Assembly (NCBI GenBank): GCA_028285415.1
Contig: JANQPF010000026.1
Location: 124,001-188,000, forward strand
From: Pseudomonadales bacterium
Lineage (GTDB): Bacteria; Pseudomonadota; Gammaproteobacteria; Pseudomonadales; Azotimanducaceae
Direction of reading: 5' to 3'
DNA length: 64,000 nucleotides
How positions within the stretch are numbered: the stretch's first letter is position 1; every line of letters starts with the position of its first letter. This document shows, in pieces, positions 44,509 through 52,814 of the stretch. A program made the translations under genes and the position numbers. The notes beneath the pieces were generated by a model. It did not search any database. It was not told the origin of the DNA and saw only the letters and a program-made list of their open reading frames with translations.

Positions 44509-45282
44509 ATGATTCTTGAACAGTTCAAGCTGGACGGCCAGGTGGCCGTAGTGACAGGCGGCGGGCGCGGGATCGGCGAAGGCCTGGCGCTGGGACTTGC
44601 CGAAGCAGGCGCTGACGTTGTCGTTGCCGCACGGCGCAGCGAAGAAATCGAGGCAGTTGCCGAAAAGATCAGAGCGATCGGTCGTCGCGCGCTGGCCATC
44701 ACCACCGACGTCATGGACATCGCTCAGGTTGGCACGCTTGCCGAAACCGCTTACGCAGAAATGGGGCGCCTCGACTGCTGGGTCAGCAATGCCGGCGGCG
44801 CCGACGATCGCGTCCCACGTACGCTCCTAGACATGCCGGAACGGCAGTGGGACTTTCAGCTGAATTTGAACCTGAAAGCGGTGTGGACCGGCGCGCAGGC
44901 CGCAGCCAGGATCATGAAAGACAACGGTGGTGGCACAATCATCAACATTTCCTCAGCCGCGGCTGGCGTCGCATCGCCATTCAATGGTCCTTATGCCGTG
45001 GCAAAGTCCGGCGTCAACAACCTCACGCAGACGCTCGCCGCTGAGCTGGCAGCCTTTGGCATCCGCGTGAACGGCGTGTCTCCGGGGCCAATCCCCACCG
45101 AGGTATTTCTCGAATTTCTGAATCTGTCGGAAGAAGACATTCCCAAACTCGGCGAACGCTTCCAGATTCCGCTAGGACGTGTAGGCACGCCCGAGGACAT
45201 CGCACCGGCGGTTGTCTATCTCGCATCAGGGGCGTCCAGCTGGATGACCGGTCATACGATCAGCATTAAAGGCGGGCCCTGA
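44509..45282 (+). CDS. Short-chain dehydrogenase/reductase
   Basis: A 257-residue classical SDR. TGGGRGIG cofactor motif (about residues 15-22), VAARR after beta-2 suggesting NADP preference, SNAGG, INISSAAAG serine region and active-site YAVAK. C-terminal GHTISIKGG is typical. GGGAGGGG lies six bases before ATG 44509. Position between the anchored FAH protein and the VOC-like protein (gaps 42 and 25 bp) suggests one operon. Substrate unknown. Confidence 0.92.
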   Translation: MILEQFKLDGQVAVVTGGGRGIGEGLALGLAEAGADVVVAARRSEEIEAVAEKIRAIGRRALAITTDVMDIAQVGTLAETAYAEMGRLDCWVSNAGGADDRVPRTLLDMPERQWDFQLNLNLKAVWTGAQAAARIMKDNGGGTIINISSAAAGVASPFNGPYAVAKSGVNNLTQTLAAELAAFGIRVNGVSPGPIPTEVFLEFLNLSEEDIPKLGERFQIPLGRVGTPEDIAPAVVYLASGASSWMTGHTISIKGGP

Positions 45283-45307
45283 TCCAAACGGCCGCAGGAG
45301 AATCAAC

Positions 45308-46144
45308 ATGGGTACACCCGCAATTGCACACTTCGGCACCACCATCATGGAAGCAGCCCCGCCGCCGGGAACCCGCCAGCAGGACGTGCCCCTGGACGGC
45401 ACGCTGGGACGCACGCTCGAGTTCCTTGACGTGCTTGGTTTCAAACCCCATATCCAGAACATGTACGAAGGCATCGGGCGGCAGTACATCTGGCGTCGTG
45501 GAGAACCCGGAGACGTCGACTACGTCGAGCAGGACAATTTCACCTCCTACGTCGCCGAGCCCCGCCCGGATACCGATGGGCCACGCATCGGCGACACCGT
45601 TTTCCGTCTCACTCACAGCAATCCGACGGCGACCCTGCAAGCGCTCCTGGATCGAAACCTGATCACCGTCTCGAACGAAGCGGAGCTGGCGGCATTCCTG
45701 GATGGCACTGCCGATTGGCTGCTGATGTCTGCACCCCAGGGACAGATTTACGAATTCGGCGTCACGCAGGCAGACACGGCAGACAATCACTGTGTGTACG
45801 TCTGGACCGATGAGGCCCGTCTCGAGGAGGTGGCCGGCAACTTCGTCGAGCATTTCGGAATGACGCGGGGTGATGTCGAAGATTTTCACGGCGTCGCACG
45901 TCTCCTGCCGCTCCGCCGTAAATCACCCGGCGTGACGATTGGCCTCCTGCACCATCCGACCAATCGGGTGCTGGCGCCGCGTTGGACCGACGATATCTTC
46001 AAAGAGGCAGGCTTCAGTCACTACCGGATGGGTGCGCTCGACAAAGCCCAGACGGTGGCATTTACACGCCAGGCGTTTCCGGATGGTGGCGACGTATCGT
46101 TCGTGTATTTTGAGGATTCGTACCTGGAACTGGTACAGGCGTGA
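45308..46144 (+). CDS. VOC/glyoxalase-like two-domain protein
   Basis: A 278-residue protein with features of the vicinal-oxygen-chelate fold in two halves: TLEFLDVLGFKPH and QIYEFGVTQ in the first, VAGNFVEHFGMTRGDV and VSFVYFEDSYLELV in the second, with THSNPTATLQALLDRN between. I cannot pick out a full metal-ligand set, so the enzymatic role is open: dioxygenase, isomerase or binding protein. GCAGGAG precedes ATG 45308. It ends 4 bp before the convergent acetyltransferase. Confidence 0.75.
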   Translation: MGTPAIAHFGTTIMEAAPPPGTRQQDVPLDGTLGRTLEFLDVLGFKPHIQNMYEGIGRQYIWRRGEPGDVDYVEQDNFTSYVAEPRPDTDGPRIGDTVFRLTHSNPTATLQALLDRNLITVSNEAELAAFLDGTADWLLMSAPQGQIYEFGVTQADTADNHCVYVWTDEARLEEVAGNFVEHFGMTRGDVEDFHGVARLLPLRRKSPGVTIGLLHHPTNRVLAPRWTDDIFKEAGFSHYRMGALDKAQTVAFTRQAFPDGGDVSFVYFEDSYLELVQA

Positions 46145-46148
46145 GCAT

Positions 46149-46646
46149 TCAGCGCACGGCCAGCGGCACGGTCTTTTCGACCCAGTGCAGCACAATCGTT
46201 TCTCCGTCGCGATTGAGCAAGGTTGCGTTGGCGGGCACCGCGTGGTAGCCGAGCGCAGCAAAAAAGCGTTTACCGGCCTCGTTCACATCGAGCACGCGGG
46301 CCACCAGCCGGTGTATTCCGGTAACGGCAGCGCGTCGTTCCAGCCAGCCGATGGCGTGTCGACCGATGCCGTGGCGCCGCTCGGCAGCTTTGCCGATGGT
46401 GATATAGACCTCGGCGGTCTGAGCAGGCAAAGATTCCACCCAGCCGATCTGACCGAGGGGCTGACCGTCACGGACCAGCATCCAGGCAGAGCTCTGCTCG
46501 ATGAGTTCCTGCCAGACCGGAAAAAACTCGGCTTCCGTCCGCGTGCGATACGCGCCCACGCCATCCAAGTACCAGAGATGGCGATCGTTGACCCAATCGA
46601 GCACGTTGACGCAGTCGTCCTGCTCAGCTTCTCTGATTTCAATCAA
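46149..46646 (-). CDS. GNAT family N-acetyltransferase
   Basis: A 165-residue GNAT protein of the RimJ/RimL-like type: N-terminal IEIREAEQDDCVNVLDWVND, PLGQIGWV, the acetyl-CoA site GKAAERRHGIGRHAIGW and the AGKRFFAALGYH helix. Length is normal for the class. It could acetylate an amine, an antibiotic or a protein N-terminus; nothing in the context decides. It faces the VOC-like gene convergently. Confidence 0.88.
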   Translation of the reverse strand: MIEIREAEQDDCVNVLDWVNDRHLWYLDGVGAYRTRTEAEFFPVWQELIEQSSAWMLVRDGQPLGQIGWVESLPAQTAEVYITIGKAAERRHGIGRHAIGWLERRAAVTGIHRLVARVLDVNEAGKRFFAALGYHAVPANATLLNRDGETIVLHWVEKTVPLAVR

Positions 46647-46694
46647 TGTCGTCGCGTGGCTGCCCTACCCATAGGGCAAGACTAGCAACGATCA

Positions 46695-46820
46695 GAATTG
46701 ACGTTAGCGTTCGTGGTAACTTTGTTGGTGCTGCCTTGTTTGAGACCCTGTTTTCGAGCACGCGAGTCGCCATGTCACAGCGTCGAATTGACAGGGACAG
46801 GGGTGGCTGAGTAACTTTGT
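46695..46820. repeat. Imperfect direct repeat in the intergenic region before the SDR
   Basis: The pair of elements GAATTGAC and GTAACTTTGT occurs twice, at 46695-46702/46716-46725 and 46785-46792/46811-46820. Spacing between the two elements is 13 bp in the first and 18 bp in the second. This duplicated arrangement lies in the 241-bp gap between the acetyltransferase and the SDR and may be a duplicated promoter or regulator site. Confidence 0.55.
46788..46817 (+). promoter_or_regulatory. Candidate sigma-70 promoter upstream of the SDR
   Basis: Consensus -35 TTGACA (46788-46793) and a weak -10 TAACTT (46812-46817) with an 18-bp spacer, 70 bp before ATG 46888. It falls inside the second copy of the direct repeat. 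The -10 matches poorly, so the assignment is tentative. Confidence 0.35.
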
Positions 46821-46887
46821 ACCGTGTTCTAACATTTTACAGCTGCTGGCGCCGGGCAGCGACGAAGCAGCTCTGGAGGAGATCAAA

Positions 46888-47613
46888 ATGAGCACCATTG
46901 CTCTAGTGACTGGCGGTTCTACCGGAATCGGCGCCGCGGTCTGTAAACAGCTTGCCGCATCCGGGGCTCGCGTTGCCGTCTGTGACATCAACGCCGGTGC
47001 GGGCGAAGCGCTGGCGGCCGAGATTGGTGGCACTTTCATCCACTGCGACGTGACCGACAGCCAGTCCGTTGCCGACGCGGTCGCGTTGTGCGGTGAGCGC
47101 CTTGGTCCGCCGGAGTTAGCCCATCTGAATGCCGGGATCATGACGGTGCCTACGGGCGATCCTTTTCTTGGCATCGAGGAAGTCACCGAAGCGCAGTACC
47201 GCCGTATCGTCGGCGTCAACCTCGATGGGGTGTATCACGGTCTGCGCCACCTGCTGCCGCTCATGCGCGAGCGCGGCGGCGCCATCACGATTACAGCGTC
47301 AACCGCCGGACTTTCGGTGGTGCCGGTCGACCCAATGTACACCGCCACAAAGTATGCGTTGATTGGCCTGACACGCGCCGTTGCCGCCGCCAATGAGGGT
47401 GGCAACGTGCGCATCAACGCCATCTGCCCCGGCGTGGTCGACACACAGATCGTGCCGGATGCTTATAAAGCGCCGGAGTTCGGCATGATGCCAACCAGCG
47501 TCATGGCCAATGAAATTGTCGACCTCCTGGAACACGGTGAGAACGGCGAAATCCGCGTCAAGACAAACGCTGACACGCCAGCGTTTCGCGCAGAGGTCCA
47601 GCCGCTGGCCTGA
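46888..47613 (+). CDS. Short-chain dehydrogenase/reductase
   Basis: A 241-residue classical SDR: TGGSTGIG cofactor site (residues 8-15), acidic CDIN after beta-2 favouring NAD, LNAGI, ITASTAG serine region and active-site YTATK, followed by INAICPGVVDTQI. GGAGGAGAT lies five bases before ATG 46888. A 48-bp gap separates it from the nitroreductase-family gene. Substrate unknown. Confidence 0.92.
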   Translation: MSTIALVTGGSTGIGAAVCKQLAASGARVAVCDINAGAGEALAAEIGGTFIHCDVTDSQSVADAVALCGERLGPPELAHLNAGIMTVPTGDPFLGIEEVTEAQYRRIVGVNLDGVYHGLRHLLPLMRERGGAITITASTAGLSVVPVDPMYTATKYALIGLTRAVAAANEGGNVRINAICPGVVDTQIVPDAYKAPEFGMMPTSVMANEIVDLLEHGENGEIRVKTNADTPAFRAEVQPLA

Positions 47614-47660
47614 GCACGCGCGCGTTGTGCCACAATGCGGGCTTTTGCAGGAACATCAGC

Positions 47661-48134
47661 ATGAGCGAGACACCGAGCGACGCAGCCGCGGTCGAAGAAC
47701 AGGGACCGGCGATGCCGCTGTGGTTCCTGAAGCGTTTCACACGCCTGAACGTCTGGGTCTACCGCGCGAGTCGCGGCCGCTTAATGAACTCCCTGGCCGG
47801 AGACCCCATATGCCTGGTGACGATGACGGGCGCGCGCAGCGGACGTGAACGCACCATTCCGCTCATGTTCGTGCCGGATGGCGAAGATGTCCTCCTGGTC
47901 GCCTCCCAGGGCGGCGCTCCAAGACACCCGGCCTGGTACCACAACCTGGTCGCGCATCCGGAAGTGACCATCACTCTGGGCGGACAAAGCCGACAGATGC
48001 AGGTGACGGAGCTTGCGGACGACGCGCGGGCTCAGGCCTGGCCAATCTGCGTGTCCCACTACGCGCCGTACGCCGACTATCAGACACGAACGCGGCGGCA
48101 AATCCCCGTCTTTCGCTGCACACCACTACACTAA
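47661..48134 (+). CDS. Deazaflavin-type nitroreductase family protein
   Basis: A 157-residue protein of the Ddn-like split beta-barrel family: LVTMTGARSGRERTIPLMFV, VLLVASQGGAPRHPAWYHNLVAHPEVTI and a C-terminal YADYQTRTRRQIPVF. This GARSG...P / PAWYHNL pattern defines the F420/quinone-linked Rv1558/Ddn group. In an organism without F420 it may use another flavin or bind lipids. AGGA lies before ATG 47661. It ends 13 bp before bcp, with which it is probably co-transcribed. Confidence 0.88.
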   Translation: MSETPSDAAAVEEQGPAMPLWFLKRFTRLNVWVYRASRGRLMNSLAGDPICLVTMTGARSGRERTIPLMFVPDGEDVLLVASQGGAPRHPAWYHNLVAHPEVTITLGGQSRQMQVTELADDARAQAWPICVSHYAPYADYQTRTRRQIPVFRCTPLH

Positions 48135-48147
48135 ACGGAGGTATCCA

Positions 48148-48621
48148 TTGAGTATTGAAGAAGGGAAAGCCGCCCCGGCGTTCACGCTGCCCGACCAGAA
48201 CGGCGACAAAGTTGCGCTGAAGGCGTTCAAGGGACAAGACGTCATCGTCTACTTCTATCCACGCGACGACACGCCAGGCTGCACCAAGGAAGCCTGCGGT
48301 TTCCGCGATCTGTGGAAGGATGTGGAGGCCCGCGGCGTGGTGGTGCTTGGGGTTTCACCGGACGATGCGGCGAGCCACACGCGCTTCATCGACAAATACC
48401 AGCTACCCTTCACGCTGTTGTCGGACGCCGACCGGAAAGTCATGACCCGCTACGGCGCCTATGGTGAGAAGATGATGTACGGCAAGAAAACCATGGGGGT
48501 CATTCGCTCGACGGTGTGGATCGGACCGGACGGCAAGGTCAGGAAACACTGGCGGCGCGTTTCACGGGCCGCAGATCATCCGGCCAAGGTGCTGGAAGCG
48601 CTGACCGCACAGGATAGCTGA
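48148..48621 (+). CDS. bcp: Atypical 2-Cys peroxiredoxin, Bcp type
   Basis: A 157-residue thiol peroxidase. The peroxidatic and resolving cysteines are in DDTPGCTKEACGF (C-x4-C, the Bcp arrangement). PAFTLPDQNG and STVWIGPDGKV frame the fold. The start is taken as TTG 48148, because GGAGG sits 7 bases upstream and no ATG/GTG gives the full N-terminus. It reduces hydroperoxides using thioredoxin or glutaredoxin. A rho-independent terminator lies 124 bp downstream. Confidence 0.93.
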   Translation: MSIEEGKAAPAFTLPDQNGDKVALKAFKGQDVIVYFYPRDDTPGCTKEACGFRDLWKDVEARGVVVLGVSPDDAASHTRFIDKYQLPFTLLSDADRKVMTRYGAYGEKMMYGKKTMGVIRSTVWIGPDGKVRKHWRRVSRAADHPAKVLEALTAQDS

Positions 48622-48745
48622 ACCGACCATCGTCACGTACTCGTCATCCGGCCCGGGTAGTCTCTTTCCTCCCGGTACGCCCCTCCCGGTACGCCGGGTG
48701 GCAACTCTGCCGGCGACCCGAACCGCTGGCGACTGCCCCTCATTC

Positions 48746-48773
48746 AGCCCCGCCATCGGCGGGGCTTTTCTTT
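48746..48773 (+). terminator. Rho-independent terminator after bcp
   Basis: A perfect 9-bp GC-rich stem (48746-48754 with 48758-48766), 3-base loop ATC, followed by TTTCTTT. It is placed to end transcription of the nitroreductase/bcp unit before the dinB promoter. Confidence 0.88.
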
Positions 48774-48802
48774 GCCTGACAACGCCAGATAACATGGGAA
48801 AT

Positions 48803-48820
48803 ACTGGATATATATCCAGT
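48803..48820. promoter_or_regulatory. LexA-like operator upstream of dinB
   Basis: An 18-bp perfect palindrome, ACTGGATATATATCCAGT, ending 19 bp before the dinB ATG. It has the CTG-N10-CAG framework and the (AT)4 core of gammaproteobacterial SOS boxes (consensus CTGT-N8-ACAG), with G/C in place of T/A at the fourth position of each half. The position is right for repression of dinB. Confidence 0.75.
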
Positions 48821-48839
48821 TATCCACTACCCTCTTTGC

Positions 48840-50078
48840 ATGGAACGATGGCCGCGCATCATTGCTCACGCGGACATGGACGCGTTTTACGCCGCCGTGG
48901 AGCAACGAGACACTCCCGCGCTTCGCGGTAAGCCCGTACTCATCGGACCCCGGAGCCGCCGCGGCGTGGTGTTGACGGCAAGCTACGAGGCAAGAGCGTA
49001 CGGGGTCGGCAGCGCCATGTCCGTGGGTGAGGCCCTCCAGCGCTGTCCGCACGCGGTGATGGTGCCGCCAGATTTCGATAAGTACCAGGCGGTCTCCGCC
49101 CGGATCATGGACATTTTCGCCGACTTCTCACCCGCCGTTGAGGCATTGTCGTTGGACGAAGCGTTCCTCGACATGTCCGGCGCGGAACGTTTTTTCGGCA
49201 ACCCCTCTGAGATGGGTGCGGGCATCAAGGCAGCCGTTCACGCCGCCACCGGGTTACACATTTCTGTCGGGCTTGCGGCAACCAAGTACGTGGCCAAGGT
49301 GGCGAGCGCGCACGACAAACCCGACGGCTTGACCGTCGTCCCGCCCCAGGACACGCAGCAATGGCTTGCCCCGCTGCCGATCAAACGGCTCTGGGGCGTT
49401 GGTCCGAAAACCAGTGCCCGCCTGGCCGATATGGATCTCATCACAATCGGCGACATCGCCCGGTTGGAGGCAGCCGTCCTGGAAGAGCGGTTGGGCGCGC
49501 TGGGGCGTCGCCTGCACCAGCTGTCGCACGGGGTCGACCCGCGCCGCGTCGAACGCGGTCGCACGGCTCGCAGCATTGGTTCAGACCGCACGCTGCGCGC
49601 CGACGTGCGCCGTCCGGAAGACATCCGGCGCCATCTGCTGCGTGCAGCGGATCGCATCGCCCGGCGACTGCGCGGCAAAGGCTACGTCGCGCACGGGGTG
49701 CGGGTGAGACTCAAAACCAGCGCGCACCGGCTGCTGACGCGCCAGCGCCAGCTGACCGGGCCCGGAGACACCGCCGCGCTTTTCTTTCAGGAGGCGTGTG
49801 AGCTCTTGGAGGAGTTTGCACATCCCGGACCGTTTCGACTGGTCGGGATGGCTGTTTTTGATCTGCACTGGCGGGAAGCGCCGCAGCAACTGTCATTGTT
49901 CCACAATCCATCGGCGCGGCGCCTGGAAACCACCATCGACCGGGTGCTCGAGCGCTACGGCAAGCAGGCGGTCATGCGCGCCAGGGATCTCGAAAACGCC
50001 GCCACCGTGCACAACGACGGTGTGAACCTGGATTTCATGGACGTCCGCCAGGGGGAACGCGTTTCCCGGCCCGGTTAG
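48840..50078 (+). CDS. dinB: DNA polymerase IV (Y family)
   Basis: A 412-residue translesion polymerase. Catalytic motifs: HADMDAFYAAVEQRD (metal-binding Asp), ASYEARAYGVGSAM, LSLDEAFLDMSG (second acidic pair) and the HhH-containing thumb (GVGPKTSARLADM). The little-finger domain extends to about residue 345, and the C-terminal tail contains QLSLFHN, a plausible beta-clamp-binding motif. No Shine-Dalgarno is obvious before ATG 48840. A LexA-like palindrome lies just upstream, so damage induction is expected. Confidence 0.95.
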   Translation: MERWPRIIAHADMDAFYAAVEQRDTPALRGKPVLIGPRSRRGVVLTASYEARAYGVGSAMSVGEALQRCPHAVMVPPDFDKYQAVSARIMDIFADFSPAVEALSLDEAFLDMSGAERFFGNPSEMGAGIKAAVHAATGLHISVGLAATKYVAKVASAHDKPDGLTVVPPQDTQQWLAPLPIKRLWGVGPKTSARLADMDLITIGDIARLEAAVLEERLGALGRRLHQLSHGVDPRRVERGRTARSIGSDRTLRADVRRPEDIRRHLLRAADRIARRLRGKGYVAHGVRVRLKTSAHRLLTRQRQLTGPGDTAALFFQEACELLEEFAHPGPFRLVGMAVFDLHWREAPQQLSLFHNPSARRLETTIDRVLERYGKQAVMRARDLENAATVHNDGVNLDFMDVRQGERVSRPG

Positions 50079-50353
50079 CCAATCCCTTTGCCGAAGAGCG
50101 CGTTCAGCAAGCTGTCCTGACCTTTGACCATGCGTTTCTGCAGGCTTTCCGGCGACGTCACGTCTGTCACGGCACTCACCACGCCATTGCGTACCCGGGT
50201 TTCGATGACATCGCCGAGCTCAGCCACACGCTTGTCGACTTCAGCCTGCACGAGGGGCGCAATCTGCTGCGCCAGGATGCGCCGCCCGGCGACGTAGGCG
50301 CCCGCCAGGGTGAACCCTGCGGACAAGACCGCCGTAAACAAGATATCGAGCAT
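50075..50353 (-). CDS. Small membrane-anchored hypothetical protein
   Basis: A 92-residue protein with an N-terminal membrane helix (LFTAVLSAGFTLAGAYVAG) and a helical, charged remainder containing VQAEVDKRVAELGDVIETRV. ATG 50353 has GAGAGGGTG directly upstream and is preferred to the longer frame. It does not match any family I recognise. It converges with dinB (4-bp overlap) and is divergent from the ATPase gene. Confidence 0.72.
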   Translation of the reverse strand: MLDILFTAVLSAGFTLAGAYVAGRRILAQQIAPLVQAEVDKRVAELGDVIETRVRNGVVSAVTDVTSPESLQKRMVKGQDSLLNALFGKGIG

Positions 50354-50509
50354 CACCCTCTCCCAACCTCTGCCGACCAACGCGACTCTAAAATATCGCC
50401 TGAGCGCCACTGAGGCCAGCGGCGCTTTACGTCCGTTTTACCCACGTCTCTCGAAATGCCAACCGCCTGCAGGCATTATGATGGCCAATTTTCAGGAGGG
50501 GCATCAGAC

Positions 50510-51958
50510 GTGTCGAAGACCATACGCATCGGCGGGCTCAACCAGCAGCAGACGGTTCAACTCGCCAGCCAGAGTAACCGCCACGGACTCATTACGGGCG
50601 CCACCGGGACAGGTAAAACCGTTACTCTTCAAATACTTACGGAAGGTTTTTCACGTGCTGGTGTACCCGTGTTCGCCGCCGACGTCAAAGGTGATCTGTC
50701 CGGTATCGCTGCGGCCGGTGGCCCGCACAGCGAAATCGACCGGCGCGTGGGTGTGATTGGCATCGACGACTATCAGCAGCGGCCGTATCCGACGCTCCTC
50801 TGGGATGTGTTCGGTGAGCACGGTCATCCCGTGCGAACCACCATCTCGGAGATTGGACCGCTGATCCTGAGTTCGCTCCTAGAGCTGAACGACACTCAGA
50901 ACGGCATCCTCTACGCCGCGTTCGCGATAGCCGATGATGAGGGGATGCTGCTCCTCGATCTGAAGGATCTGCGCTCGCTCCTGACTTGGATGGGCGACAA
51001 TGCCAAAGCACTGCGCACCACGTACGGCAACATCTCCACCGCAAGCATCGGTGCGATCCAGCGTCGCCTGCTGGTCCTCGAGCAACAGGGTGCGGAGAAC
51101 TTCTTCGGCGAACCGGCGCTTGCCATTGCAGACCTCATGCAGCGTGACTTCTCCGGTCAGGGCGTTGTGAGCCTTTTGCACAGTGAAAAGCTCCTGCGTG
51201 ACTCCCCGAAGCTCTACGCCGCCTTTCTGCTCTGGCTCCTCTCTGAGCTCTTCGAAACGCTCCCGGAAGCCGGTGATCTCGAGCAGCCGAAGCTTGTGCT
51301 CTTCTTCGACGAGGCGCACCTGCTGTTCGACGACATGCCGGAATCGCTGATCGACAAGATTGAGCAGGTTGTGCGCCTGATTCGATCGAAAGCGGTCGGC
51401 GTCTATTTTGTGACGCAGAATGCACAGGACCTCCCGGAGTCCGTGCTCGGACAGCTTGGTCTCAAGATTGCCCACGCGGTACGCGCGTTTACCCCCAAGG
51501 ATCAGAAGGCGTTGCGCGCGACGGCGGACAGCTTTCGCAACGACGACAAGCTGGACGTTCCGGGCCTGCTGACGGAGCTCGGCACCGGCGAGGCGCTGGT
51601 CTCCGCGCTCGACGAAGACGGCACACCGCGCTCTGTCTGCGAGGTGCTCGTAGCCCCGCCTGAATCCCAGATTGGACCGCTGACCGAAGCGGAGCGACGG
51701 GAGCTGCTGGAGCGATCTCCAATCGGCGGGCGCTACGACACCAGCATCGATCGTGAATCTGCATACGAGGTGCTTGCCGCCCGGGCCGCAGCCGAAGCGC
51801 GCGAGGTGCGTGAAGCACCCGCCCGGGCCGAAAAACCGCGCCGGCGCAGCAATCGTCAGAGTATCGGCGAGGCCTTTCTCAAGAGTGCCGCGCGGTCCGT
51901 CGGCCGGTCACTCGGCACCCGGCTGATTCGGGGTGTACTCGGCTCGCTGTTGAAATAG
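50510..51958 (+). CDS. HerA/YjgR-type (DUF853) ATPase
   Basis: A 482-residue P-loop ATPase. Walker A GATGTGKT (about residues 31-38), VFAADVKGDLSG, Walker B LVLFFDEAHLLF (about 278-289), YFVTQNAQDLP sensor-like motif and ALRATADSFR. This is the E. coli YjgR/DUF853 family related to HerA-FtsK translocases. Its role is unknown; proposed nucleic-acid translocation. The basic C-terminal tail (EKPRRRSNRQS) could contact DNA. GTG 50510 is preceded by CAGGAGGGG. Confidence 0.92.
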   Translation: MSKTIRIGGLNQQQTVQLASQSNRHGLITGATGTGKTVTLQILTEGFSRAGVPVFAADVKGDLSGIAAAGGPHSEIDRRVGVIGIDDYQQRPYPTLLWDVFGEHGHPVRTTISEIGPLILSSLLELNDTQNGILYAAFAIADDEGMLLLDLKDLRSLLTWMGDNAKALRTTYGNISTASIGAIQRRLLVLEQQGAENFFGEPALAIADLMQRDFSGQGVVSLLHSEKLLRDSPKLYAAFLLWLLSELFETLPEAGDLEQPKLVLFFDEAHLLFDDMPESLIDKIEQVVRLIRSKAVGVYFVTQNAQDLPESVLGQLGLKIAHAVRAFTPKDQKALRATADSFRNDDKLDVPGLLTELGTGEALVSALDEDGTPRSVCEVLVAPPESQIGPLTEAERRELLERSPIGGRYDTSIDRESAYEVLAARAAAEAREVREAPARAEKPRRRSNRQSIGEAFLKSAARSVGRSLGTRLIRGVLGSLLK

Positions 51959-51986
51959 CCGGCGACCAATTGCGAAAAGCGCCGGA

Positions 51987-52757
51987 CTACTTCGGCTGCA
52001 TGCGGATCCCGCCGTCCATGCGGATGCACTCGCCGTTGATGTAGTCGTTGTCGATGATGGCCATGGCTACCTTGGCAATTTCGTCCGGTTCGCCGAGCCG
52101 TTTCGGAAACAGCACTGTGGCGGCCAGAGATTCTTTCGCTTGGTCAGGCAGCGCACCGAGCAGCGGTGTGTTAATCAGTCCAGGCACAATCGTATTCACG
52201 CGGATGCCCATGCTCGCAAGATCCCGTGCGATCGGCAGCGTCATCCCGACAACTCCGCCTTTCGATGCGCTGTAAGCTGCCTGACCAATCTGGCCTTCGT
52301 AGGCGGCAACCGAAGCGGTGTTGATGATGACACCACGACAACCGTCGTCAGTCACCGGGTCGTGCTTGAGCATCTGCGCAGCGGCAAGTCGCAGCACGTT
52401 GAACGTACCGAAGAGATTGACGTCGACCACGCGCTTGAAATGTTCGAGTGGCAGCGGTCCGTCCCGACCAACTGTACGTCCCGGATGTCCGATACCGGCG
52501 TAATTACAGCAGATGTGTATGGCGCCGAACGCGCCGGCCGTTGCATCAACGGCAGCAGCAACCGAGTCCTCATCCGTGACGTTGACGTTCTCATAGCGCG
52601 CCGCGTCGCCGAGCTCAGTCGCGAGAGCGTTCCCCAGCCCTTCGTTCAAATCCAGGATGGCCACCTTACCGCCGCCTTCGACAATGCGGCGTGCGGTTGC
52701 CGCGCCAATTCCGGATGCACCGCCCGTGACCACAGCCACCTTCCCATCAATGTTCAA
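51987..52757 (-). CDS. Short-chain dehydrogenase, HSD10/3-hydroxyacyl-CoA dehydrogenase type 2-like
   Basis: A 256-residue SDR: TGGASGIG cofactor site, LDLNEG (NAD preference), INTASVAAYEG, active-site YSASK and IVPGLINTPLL, which together resemble HSD10-type enzymes. The usual NNAG reads NYAG here, which is uncommon. The start is TTG 52757 with AAGGAG eight bases upstream. It lies on the opposite strand to the neighbouring ADH; the 57-bp region between them must hold both promoters. Confidence 0.91.
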   Translation of the reverse strand: MNIDGKVAVVTGGASGIGAATARRIVEGGGKVAILDLNEGLGNALATELGDAARYENVNVTDEDSVAAAVDATAGAFGAIHICCNYAGIGHPGRTVGRDGPLPLEHFKRVVDVNLFGTFNVLRLAAAQMLKHDPVTDDGCRGVIINTASVAAYEGQIGQAAYSASKGGVVGMTLPIARDLASMGIRVNTIVPGLINTPLLGALPDQAKESLAATVLFPKRLGEPDEIAKVAMAIIDNDYINGECIRMDGGIRMQPK

Positions 52758-52814
52758 AGTGTTCTCCTTATGTTCTAGAGTTTTGTGGGACAGATTTTAC
52801 CCGCGAGAGACCCG

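Noticed and set aside
51958-51985. CCGGCG...CGCCGG hairpin between convergent genes
   Set aside because: 6-bp arms with a 15-base loop and no T tract; not a convincing terminator.
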